Below are positions 50,101 to 56,467 of a stretch of 64,000 nucleotides of DNA, one piece after another (the stretch's first letter is position 1; every line of letters begins with the position of its first letter). Origin of the DNA: an uncultured Christensenella sp. (GTDB lineage Bacteria > Bacillota > Clostridia > Christensenellales > CAG-917); the NCBI GenBank assembly GCA_910578325.1, contig CAJTQT010000007.1, forward strand, positions 1 through 64,000. Reading direction: 5' to 3'. The translations under genes were made by a program, and so were the position numbers. The notes below the pieces were generated by a model. The model was not told where the DNA came from. It was given only the letters and a program-made list of their open reading frames with translations, and ran no database searches.

Positions 50101-52114
50101 CTCCTGTTTTGCCGTACTCTACTCCGCAATACTCACAGCAGGCTTTTGATATGCATGTCGCCGTGCCGCCGCTGTGGGCTGTTTTATTATTATCCTCCAC
50201 GGTACAGTGCGCGCAGACTTTCCAATGTCCTGCTTCGTCAGACTTATATTTTGTGCTGTTTTCGAAATCGTGCGCCGCAAATTTTACCGTGCCGTTATCG
50301 TTATAAATACATTTTAATTGCTCGTTGTCCGAAATGAAATAATTTGTCGGAGCGTCACTCTGGCTGTATCCAGTTACAACGTCGCCCGCGCTTTCTATAT
50401 AAACATATATTCTAGTATTCTCGGTCAGATCGCCCGAAACGGTAAACGTTCCGACGCCCACTTGAACGTTATTTGCTTTGCTATCGACCGTATTGCCGGA
50501 AATTTGTACCGAACCGGAAACAGTAAACGTTCCGCCGTTCAGATATACTCCGCCGCCGCTTGTTTGCGCGGTATTTTGCTTTATAGTGCCGCCGCGCATA
50601 TTGAAAGTACCGCCATTAATATATACGCCTCCGCCGAATTCCGAGGAATTGCCGGAAATTTCACCGCTTTCCATATTAACGGTAGCGCCGCCCGCCACGC
50701 AAATTCCTCCCGCGCCGCCGGTTATTTTGCCACCGCCCTTGCTGTCTTTAAGGGTGAAGACATTTTCGCTGCCTTCTATCTGTATTGATACCGAACTGTC
50801 GACACCGTTAACGGTATGACCGTTCAAGTCAAGCGTAATGTTTGAGTTATCCTCTTCAAATACGCCCAGCACTTGCGTTAACGTCACGTCTATGAACATT
50901 TTTATCGTTGCCGTAGCCGCAGTTTTTGCCTCTGCCCAAGCGTGAAAGAAATCGGAATAATAAGAATTACCGACAGACGCCGCCGCTTGCGCACCGCATG
51001 CGCACTTGCCCGTTGACGCGGAATAACTGTGAGCGGAAGTAACCCTCGCGCCGCACGTCTTGCAATCTGCGGAATGTTTGTCACCCTCGTTCGTATAGTT
51101 TTCAAAACCGCCATGGTTGTAAAAAGCCACCTCTTTGTAATAATCAAATTGCGGGCACTTTTGGTAGTTGTCCGAATAAAAATATGTATTCGCCGCTTCG
51201 CCCGCGTGGTACGTTTTGTAACCTTTGCTTATAACGGTGCCGCGAGAGGCGTAATCGGACATTAAGGTTATGCCTATCCGCGCATTGTTCCCCGCGCCGT
51301 CGTTCAAAGCGCCGTTTATCACTATACTTGCATTGTAATCGTAGCCGTAATTGCTTTCCGCTCTTTTGCTGTCGTCGATATTCGTGCAGTTTGTGTTTCC
51401 GTCTATTTTTACCGCGCCCGATACGTTAAACTTAGTCCATTGAGCATGTAAGCCGCCGATACCGCCCGCGACGTTCACGTTTTCGGTAATGACGCCGCCC
51501 GTCATGTTAAACGTGGCGCCGGGCTTTACCGCCGCGCCATTGACGGAATTTATAACGTTGCCCGCAATATTACCGCCTTGCATATTTAACTTTCCGCTAG
51601 CGATATACACAACCGCGGATGCGTTTGCACCGGTTATAACGCCGCCCGAAATTTCAACCGTCTCGGGCGTGCTTCCCCTTGCGTAACTTGTTATGCTGTT
51701 GGTTGCGGTCGGATTGCTGTCTGATAACGTAAACGTTCCTATACTGCTTATAACGTATTTATCGCTTTCGCTTATAGAGAGTTTATGCCCGTTGAGATCG
51801 AGCACTATGTTATAGTTCCAGTTGTCTATATCCAGCGTATCCGCAACCTCGGCGTCCGCAAACATTTTGACGGTAACCTCGCTTGATTTGTCAAAAGACA
51901 ATTTTTTCGCCGCTGTCCATGCGGAACCGATATCGTCGTAACCGTCAAAGAAAACGCCGCTCCCGTCATATACGCGGAAATTGCCGTCCTCCATTTCCGT
52001 CGCAAACGACGTCTGTTTTTCTTGTGTAAAGGTCAACGTACAGATAACGCCGAGAAGCGTTAAAAATATAAAGGCGGTCAAACAAATCAGATGTTTTCTG
52101 ATTTTCACAAACAT
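47162..52114 (-). CDS. Giant cell-surface beta-helix protein with Cys-rich repeats and C-terminal anchor
   Basis: The largest gene here: 1650 residues. Residues about 1-35: signal peptide. About 40-1060: alternating right-handed beta-helix blocks (GGGVYINGGTFNMRGG, GGGIYVSDSAYLNLGNVNISGN) separated by short CxxCG spacers (TCGARVTSAHSYSASTGKCACG). About 1085-1450: about ten repeats of roughly 42 residues with two paired cysteines (PTCMATGVKTFTCAHNSAH), probably metal- or disulfide-stabilised. About 1460-1580: a beta-sandwich. About 1595-1617: a membrane helix (IAGIAIGVIIFVLLVAYV) with a positive tail. No LPxTG is needed because the membrane helix anchors it. Adhesin or polysaccharide-binding role by analogy. 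Divergent from the two-component system; the leader contains a 22-nt GC-rich palindrome. GGAGG precedes the ATG at 52114; upstream codons in frame are unsupported. Confidence 0.88.
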   Translation of the reverse strand: MFVKIRKHLICLTAFIFLTLLGVICTLTFTQEKQTSFATEMEDGNFRVYDGSGVFFDGYDDIGSAWTAAKKLSFDKSSEVTVKMFADAEVADTLDIDNWNYNIVLDLNGHKLSISESDKYVISSIGTFTLSDSNPTATNSITSYARGSTPETVEISGGVITGANASAVVYIASGKLNMQGGNIAGNVINSVNGAAVKPGATFNMTGGVITENVNVAGGIGGLHAQWTKFNVSGAVKIDGNTNCTNIDDSKRAESNYGYDYNASIVINGALNDGAGNNARIGITLMSDYASRGTVISKGYKTYHAGEAANTYFYSDNYQKCPQFDYYKEVAFYNHGGFENYTNEGDKHSADCKTCGARVTSAHSYSASTGKCACGAQAAASVGNSYYSDFFHAWAEAKTAATATIKMFIDVTLTQVLGVFEEDNSNITLDLNGHTVNGVDSSVSIQIEGSENVFTLKDSKGGGKITGGAGGICVAGGATVNMESGEISGNSSEFGGGVYINGGTFNMRGGTIKQNTAQTSGGGVYLNGGTFTVSGSVQISGNTVDSKANNVQVGVGTFTVSGDLTENTRIYVYIESAGDVVTGYSQSDAPTNYFISDNEQLKCIYNDNGTVKFAAHDFENSTKYKSDEAGHWKVCAHCTVEDNNKTAHSGGTATCISKACCEYCGVEYGKTGAHNIVPSDDGVLCSLCSVKAVAAVAGYDGAIKYYLNFDEAWNYTVTLPYNQNNKVEFVLLADAEIRRTLNVKIRMEVFLNGYKIKLTSNNGSVISLQNNGYLWLREEPRTTLIQEINALAAYKNTLTHTITDPVSGSAVTLSGGLITGGNSYQGGGIYVSDSAYLNLGNVNISGNRATNGGGVYAADNSKVEFYNACEVKYNTAQTNGGGVYVKNAKRFYVYDGRISNNSARILGGGIYFEGENSYYDLSWCYIERNTAGTDITDGIGGGIYVKNSDIRISRTSITQNTATTAGGGAFVDPNSTLLVKSDWDIIADISSNIVDGKANNVYLETGAKIDFGQKSDKQNVIEIFVTLAEGYTGVFTSNYSQQFSENPSTYLFSDVDGLCAQFSEDEAILAMHSYGDWTYASDTEHEGACTCGEKITEAHSGGAATCTEKAVCSVCKAGYGELIAHSYGNWETTLAPTCSAVGSQKHTCSVCSHEETKEIAINANAHAWNDGAITKHPTCMATGVKTFTCAHNSAHIKTEEIAINANAHAWNDGVVIKHPTCMATGVKTFTCAHNSDHTKTEEIAIDENAHSFGEWTESRPADCTHKGEETRVCEHNNEHKETRETDALGHSWNPESVRVEPTCTTDGSVTVTCTACGETDTEILVKLGHDLDRHEAQTATCTQIGWDAYVTCSRCAHTTYSEKEALGHDFETEFTVDTAATCTAKGSKSKHCARCDEKSEVTEIPIAPHALTHVERVEATTTANGNIEHWICSVCGKKFSDGNGETEIDSIMIPMLKAELVKPDENGGEHEVVVTTPNGFAPDIELVVTEISKDNYAQYEAIVQTVNGEINLVYDVTLKSGGVTIQHDGTLTIKLRIPENLQGKNFKLFHLHGSEATDMEYTVDGNYAVVNTDRLSEFVFVGEKAVPGVMPDGNNGLSAGAIAGIAIGVIIFVLLVAYVTLYFTLYRKGVMKGKAFDVIYTPMNAIFKTKD
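48361..48660 (-). repeat. 126-bp near-identical tandem repeats inside the surface-protein gene
   Basis: Segments starting at about 48415 and 48541 differ at only a few bases over more than 100 nt (offset exactly 126, 42 residues), and a third more diverged copy adjoins. The recent copies suggest the number of Cys-rich repeats changes by slippage or recombination. Confidence 0.8.
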
Positions 52115-52161
52115 ATTATACCTCCCATCAATGCTTTTTGCGGTTTCCGCAAGGAAAGCGC

Positions 52162-52183
52162 ACAGCCCCCGCGCGGGGGCTGT
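52162..52183. repeat. 22-nt perfect GC-rich palindrome in the surface-protein leader
   Basis: A self-complementary sequence with core CCCCCGCGCGGGGG, 48 nt upstream of the surface-protein start codon. In RNA it folds into a very stable hairpin; as DNA it could bind a dimeric protein. On the plus strand it is followed by TTAAAGTTTTG, on the minus strand by GCGCTTTCC, so it is not a standard terminator for either. Confidence 0.75.
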
Positions 52184-52251
52184 TAAAGTTTTGTGCTTAT
52201 ATTGTAGCAAACTTTTAAGTTTTACGGAACGAATGAGGGGCGCGCAGAGCG

Positions 52252-52271
52252 TTTCTTCACACTTTCTTCAC
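52252..52271. promoter_or_regulatory. Candidate OmpR-type binding site, two 9-bp repeats with 11-bp period
   Basis: TTTCTTCAC at 52252-52260 and again at 52263-52271. OmpR/PhoB-type regulators bind head-to-tail repeats one helical turn apart. The site is 14 nt upstream of the regulator's -35 and 46 nt from a weak surface-protein -10 candidate (TACAAT on the minus strand, 52201-52206). Confidence 0.55.
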
Positions 52272-52284
52272 GATTTCATAGGAT

Positions 52285-52312
52285 TTGTTTTTTATGGTTT
52301 TTGTGTTATACT
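52285..52312 (+). promoter_or_regulatory. Response-regulator promoter, leaderless geometry
   Basis: TTGTTT (52285-52290), 16-nt spacer, TATACT (52307-52312). The ATG is at 52320, 7 nt after the -10, and no Shine-Dalgarno is present. Confidence 0.55.
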
Positions 52313-52319
52313 TATTGTG

Positions 52320-53009
52320 ATGAATAAGATAGAGTTTAAGAACGTTTTAATAGTCGAGGACAGCGACAGACTGCGCAATTCCCTGATCGAATATTTTTCG
52401 GCAATGAACAAGGTTACGGCTTGCCCCACCTTGAAGAGCGCGATTTCCGCCGCAACGGCAAACGAGTACGATATCGTACTGTTGGACTTGATTTTGCCGG
52501 ACGGCAACGGCATAAATCTTTTGGAATATTTAGGTCAGACGCCGGTTATTATTCTTTCCGATTTAGGCGCGGACGAAAACGTGATAAACGGTTTGAGCGC
52601 GGGCGCGGCGGATTATATCATAAAGCCTTGCTCTCCGCAGGTTATAGAGGCAAGAATGGCGTTGCGGCTTTTGCCGAACAGCAAAGCCGATATTTCGCTC
52701 GGAGGACTTAGGCTGAATGTCAAAAGCCGCACTGTCGTTTATGAAAATACCTCGCTGAATCTGACTTCCAGCGAGTTTAACGTTTTGATGTTCCTTATGC
52801 AGAATGCGGGCAATTTTTATACAGCAAACGAGATTTACGAGCAAGTTTGGAAACTGCCGCATCTGAACACCGAAACCATAAAAAAGCACCTTTCCAATCT
52901 GCGAAAGAAAATGTTTGCCGTATCCGACGACTGCGCTTCCCTTCTTGCCACAAAATTCGGAAAAGGCTATGCTTTTATAGGCGGTAAAAATGAGCAACCG
53001 TTATCTTAA
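52320..53009 (+). CDS. OmpR/PhoB-family response regulator
   Basis: A 229-residue protein. Receiver domain 1-115: acidic pocket in LIVEDSDR, phosphorylation site Asp56 (VLLDLILPDG), Lys102 (DYIIKPCS). C-terminal winged helix (about 125-225): LTSSEFNVLMFLMQNAG, recognition helix in TETIKKHLSNLRKK, wing GKGYAFI. The frame is open far upstream but the family starts at MNKIEFKNVLIVEDS; the promoter position suggests a leaderless mRNA. It overlaps the histidine-kinase gene by 20 nt, so the pair is translated together. Confidence 0.93.
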   Translation: MNKIEFKNVLIVEDSDRLRNSLIEYFSAMNKVTACPTLKSAISAATANEYDIVLLDLILPDGNGINLLEYLGQTPVIILSDLGADENVINGLSAGAADYIIKPCSPQVIEARMALRLLPNSKADISLGGLRLNVKSRTVVYENTSLNLTSSEFNVLMFLMQNAGNFYTANEIYEQVWKLPHLNTETIKKHLSNLRKKMFAVSDDCASLLATKFGKGYAFIGGKNEQPLS

Positions 53010-55050
53010 AAAAATAATATCCGTACTATTATGCGCCGTTCTTTCGGCGTTATTTATAGTTACGCTGTTTTTTGCCGCGCCGAAAATCTCCGCCGTTTCC
53101 GAAACGACGGGCGTCTTCGACTATAACGATGAAACTGTGGAAATCGGCAAGGATATTACCGCCGTAAGAATATCGGATTTAGGCAAAATCGGTAAAATTA
53201 CAAAAGTCAACTATGTTGCAGACAAATTTATAGGACCGAAAACTCTCGACAAAGATATGCAGATAGTCGACCTGACGAAGCCGTTTGAATTTGCCGAAAA
53301 GGGAACGCTGATTTTCGTTATTATGAATCTTGACCCCTCAGACGAAAATTTTAAGGAACAGCAAAAGTATCTTGCCGCGCATAAGATAGGCGACTACTGG
53401 CAATTCACACTGTCGCTGCCCAAAATATTCTGCGCTTCCAACGTGTATCAAAAAAGCGATTTGGTTGCGCGCAACGGTGAAATAGAAAACTACGATTTTA
53501 TCGAATTTACCACATCCTACGATAAAAAGACAGAACAATTTTCTTCCGAAACGGCAACCGAATATCTTAACCTTCAATTCTATACAAGGCGCGAAGCCTT
53601 GGAAAAACCTTTTAACTCGGCGCAGATTATAACCGTCCACTATCAATCGTCGGGCGGCGCGTATTCGGGTATTGCCGACTGTCCGCTTATCGGCACGGAA
53701 AGCGCGGTCAAGGGCGTAAACCAAACGTCCGATAATCTATTGATTACGTTTGCTATTCTCGCCGCCGTGGTGTTTGCCGTTCTCGTCGTGCTGTCCGCTC
53801 TCGAACGCTCCAAAAAATTTGCCTCGGCTATCGTATGGGTACTAGGGATAACCGTAATGCTGCTCTGCCGTTTCTTTTTAAGCGGCGTAACAAGCGCGCC
53901 GCTATTGTGGACCGCTCTGTCGCTTGCTATGCCATTTGTAATCCTCGGCGGAGCGCAACTTGCCCTCGGCAGCAATTTCGGAAAATTTCCCGCAAAATAT
54001 ATCTTCCCCGCTCTTTCTGCAATCGGCGCGCTATTTGCGTTGCTCTGTCCGTTTATCCCCTTTGGCGCGGCAAGTGCAATGCGTATTGTCTGCACGGTAA
54101 TAAAAGCGATAGGCGCGGTTGCGCTGTCGGCATTTATATGCGTTGCCTTATTACGTAAAAAAGACGAACACGGAATTTTGCAAACGGTATGTGCTACCGT
54201 TATTGCCGTTGCTATTATCGCGTCTATTTTTATGCCGCATATATTCCCCGCGCAAATCAACCCTATCTTCTGGTTGTGCGCGACAACGGCGATTACAACG
54301 TTCATAAGCGTATTTATTGTTTTTACGGATATGAAAAAATCCAACGATTATCTCACGGACAATCTGCATAAGGAAGTCGAACGGCAGGTAAAAGATATTA
54401 AAGCGGTTATAGCCGAGCGCGACAATCTTTTGCAGTTCGTTTCCCACGATATGAAAAAGCCGCTGGCTTCCGCCGTTACGCTGTGCGATACCGCAATCGA
54501 ACGCGAAAAGGACGTTGAACAAATCAAGACTATAAGCATAATAAAGCAGGACGCCGAGCGCGTTATAAGCAACCTATCCGAAATTGCGGCATACTCAAAA
54601 CTCAATTATCTGGCAGAGCCGTCGCAGGTCATTGATATATCCGAGTTGTGCGCGCTATTGTATAAGTATCACGAATTCGACTGCAACGCCAACGGCATCG
54701 TTTTGAAAAACACGGTAAACTCGTCGGTTAAAGCGTTCGTCAAGCCCAAAGGAATAGAAAACGTCGTATCGAATATTATCATCAACGCTATCGAACACGC
54801 GCGCTGTTCCACAATTACGCTGTCGGTAAAGTGCGACAAAAACAAAACCGTGCTTTGCGTAGCCGACGACGGAAAAGGCATCGACGGGAATTTGGACGTA
54901 TTCAAACCGTACGTGTCCGAAAACGACAGCGAAACGGGAGGCGTAGGCTTGTATATCTGCAAAAATATTATCGAGAGTATGAACGGCACTCTGACCTACG
55001 AATCGGGAAGCGGCGGCACGGTTTTCTATATCTCTCTGTTAAAGGCGTAA
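52990..55050 (+). CDS. Sensor histidine kinase with 7TM module and extracytoplasmic domain
   Basis: A 686-residue protein. About 10-30: membrane helix. About 35-245: extracytoplasmic beta-rich sensor domain. About 250-446: seven membrane helices, as in 7TMR-DISM receptors. About 452-478: coiled coil. HisKA domain with His486 (VSHDMKKPLAS). HATPase_c with NVVSNIIINAIEHA (N box), VADDGKGID (G1), and ETGGVGLYICKNIIES (G2). It phosphorylates the regulator encoded just upstream. The ligand is unknown; the divergent surface protein suggests sensing of the host or a surface polymer. Full length; no terminator is obvious directly after. Confidence 0.92.
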   Translation: MSNRYLKKIISVLLCAVLSALFIVTLFFAAPKISAVSETTGVFDYNDETVEIGKDITAVRISDLGKIGKITKVNYVADKFIGPKTLDKDMQIVDLTKPFEFAEKGTLIFVIMNLDPSDENFKEQQKYLAAHKIGDYWQFTLSLPKIFCASNVYQKSDLVARNGEIENYDFIEFTTSYDKKTEQFSSETATEYLNLQFYTRREALEKPFNSAQIITVHYQSSGGAYSGIADCPLIGTESAVKGVNQTSDNLLITFAILAAVVFAVLVVLSALERSKKFASAIVWVLGITVMLLCRFFLSGVTSAPLLWTALSLAMPFVILGGAQLALGSNFGKFPAKYIFPALSAIGALFALLCPFIPFGAASAMRIVCTVIKAIGAVALSAFICVALLRKKDEHGILQTVCATVIAVAIIASIFMPHIFPAQINPIFWLCATTAITTFISVFIVFTDMKKSNDYLTDNLHKEVERQVKDIKAVIAERDNLLQFVSHDMKKPLASAVTLCDTAIEREKDVEQIKTISIIKQDAERVISNLSEIAAYSKLNYLAEPSQVIDISELCALLYKYHEFDCNANGIVLKNTVNSSVKAFVKPKGIENVVSNIIINAIEHARCSTITLSVKCDKNKTVLCVADDGKGIDGNLDVFKPYVSENDSETGGVGLYICKNIIESMNGTLTYESGSGGTVFYISLLKA

Positions 55051-55197
55051 CCGAATTTTCTTATGACAAATCGATTATGTTCCGCTTGTCTATAACTGCG
55101 CCCCGAAGCATTCTGCCGATACAAACACATCGACGCAACTACGAATTTTCAAACATCTCAACTGAGCGCTGAGTTTGCAATTTATTATGTATTACAA

Positions 55198-55226
55198 TTG
55201 CCTATAAAACTTATTTATGGTAAAAT
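55198..55226 (+). promoter_or_regulatory. Promoter of the GNAT/TSCPD genes
   Basis: TTGCCT (55198-55203), 17-nt spacer, TAAAAT (55221-55226), 19 nt before the start codon. Confidence 0.7.
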
Positions 55227-55245
55227 CGTAGACGGAGAAAACCTT

Positions 55246-55749
55246 ATGGAGTTTACACTTAGACACTGGCAAAAAGAGGATGCAAAAAGCATTTCGCAAG
55301 CGGCAAACAATCCGAATATAGCAAAGTATCTGCGCGATGTTTTTCCATATCCTTATACCCTTTCCGACGCTGAATTTTTTATAGAGTTATGCACTCAACA
55401 CGTCAATGACAACCAACTAAACTATGCTATCGTAATCGACGGCAAAGCGGTTGGCAGTATCTCCGTTCAGGTCAAAACCGACGTATACCGTAAGTCTGCG
55501 GAATTAGGTTACTGGCTCTCGCAAGAGTACTGGGGAAAAGGCGTAATGACCGCCGCAGTCAAACAGATATGCAAAGAGGCATTTCAAAAATTTGACATTG
55601 TCCGCATATACGCAGAGCCGTTTGCACATAATGCCGCATCGCGCAAAGTACTACAAAACAGTGGATTTTTGCTTGAAGGTATTATGAAAAACGCGGTTTT
55701 TAAGAATAGTCAGATATATGATTGCTGTATATACGCCCTATTAAAGTGA
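55246..55749 (+). CDS. GNAT N-acetyltransferase (RimJ/RimL-like)
   Basis: The 167-residue protein has the GNAT fold in motif order D-A-B: LRHWQKEDAKSISQAANN, strand and loop VGSISVQVKTDVYRKSAELGYWLSQEYWGKG (in parts, the acetyl-CoA loop), NAASRKVLQNSGFLLEG (motif B, typical of RimJ/RimL N-terminal acetyltransferases). It acetylates an alpha-amino group, but the target is unknown; relatives act on ribosomal proteins or small molecules. GGAG lies 8 nt before the ATG at 55246. Followed after 28 nt by the TSCPD gene. Confidence 0.88.
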   Translation: MEFTLRHWQKEDAKSISQAANNPNIAKYLRDVFPYPYTLSDAEFFIELCTQHVNDNQLNYAIVIDGKAVGSISVQVKTDVYRKSAELGYWLSQEYWGKGVMTAAVKQICKEAFQKFDIVRIYAEPFAHNAASRKVLQNSGFLLEGIMKNAVFKNSQIYDCCIYALLK

Positions 55750-55777
55750 AAAATTTATATAATTAAGGAGATTGTTT

Positions 55778-56035
55778 ATGGAATATACTTACAAGACAAA
55801 AGGCACCTGTTCGAGAAATATAAAATTTGATTTAACGGACGGCAAAGTTACAAACGTGGAGTTTTACGGAGGTTGCAACGGCAATCTGCAAGGCATTGCC
55901 AAACTTGTCGAAGGAATGACTCCCGATGAAATCGAAAGCAAACTCAAAGGCATAAAATGCGGATTCAAATCCACATCCTGCCCTGACCAACTCGCAATTG
56001 CCGTACAGGAAGCAAAGAGAAATTCAACGCTTTAA
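55778..56035 (+). CDS. TSCPD-domain protein (TIGR03905 type)
   Basis: The 85-residue protein has the TSCPD motif STSCPDQLA near the C-terminus and two conserved cysteines in KGTCSRNI and YGGCNGN. The same domain closes vitamin B12-dependent ribonucleotide reductases; alone its function is unknown, though cysteine pairs suggest metal binding or redox work. AAGGAG lies 7 nt before the ATG at 55778. It lies after the GNAT gene and before two hairpins that probably end the transcript. Confidence 0.85.
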   Translation: MEYTYKTKGTCSRNIKFDLTDGKVTNVEFYGGCNGNLQGIAKLVEGMTPDEIESKLKGIKCGFKSTSCPDQLAIAVQEAKRNSTL

Positions 56036-56056
56036 AACATCCTGCTCAAAACCGCA

Positions 56057-56090
56057 TCTGTCGGAAACCCGAATCGGCTTTCCGCAGATC
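56057..56090. terminator. Hairpin after the TSCPD gene
   Basis: ATCTG-T-CGGAAA pairs with TTTCCG-CAGAT (one bulged T), 22 nt after the stop codon. No T-tract, so it may be a processing or partial termination site rather than a full terminator. Confidence 0.45.
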
Positions 56091-56109
56091 GGCATACAGG
56101 CAACAATGT

Positions 56110-56139
56110 GAAGGCGAAGTCATAATCGACTTCGCCTTC
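56110..56139. terminator. 12-bp hairpin between convergent TSCPD and feo transcripts
   Basis: GAAGGCGAAGTC / GACTTCGCCTTC with a 6-nt loop. Likely bidirectional terminator; the T-tract is weak on both sides. Confidence 0.6.
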
Positions 56140-56181
56140 GCTTATAAAGAGAGAGAACGCCTGGTTTGCAGACAAAGCAAT

Positions 56182-56427
56182 TCAAACAATTTTGTTCCGA
56201 CTGTCTGATTTCAGCGGCTTGCCATCTTTTCCGTCACTGCAAACGCAAGAATCGGATTCTACTTTCTTCGAGGACGAATTACGGGAACACTGATTTGCAT
56301 AGGGACAACATCCGCAACCGGAGCATCCGGCCGGTTTACCTTTCGCCTTACGCACAGCGTATACAATGATTGCTCCGACAACGATTGCGACAGCCGCAAC
56401 TATGATTATAATTTCCGTAGGTCCCAT
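56182..56427 (-). CDS. FeoB-associated Cys-rich membrane protein
   Basis: The 81-residue protein has an N-terminal membrane helix (IIIIVAAVAIVVGAIIVYAV), a short basic loop, a Cys cluster (GCSGCGCCPYANQCS) and a second cysteine pair (DSCVC). It is the usual small companion of clostridial FeoB (FeoC-like role or iron chaperone has been proposed, not proven). Last gene of the feo operon, 40 nt after feoB. Confidence 0.9.
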   Translation of the reverse strand: MGPTEIIIIVAAVAIVVGAIIVYAVRKAKGKPAGCSGCGCCPYANQCSRNSSSKKVESDSCVCSDGKDGKPLKSDSRNKIV

Positions 56428-56467
56428 ATTTCTTCACCTCCCCAAACGCGGATTATTGCTTTCTGCA

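Noticed and set aside
47634..50819. Several long plus-strand frames opposite the surface-protein gene
   Set aside because: They are antisense shadows produced by the repetitive codon pattern of the real gene; none has a start site or a domain.
51981..52319. Long N-terminal extension of the response regulator
   Set aside because: It crosses the promoter and the divergent surface-protein start; the receiver fold begins at the ATG at 52320.
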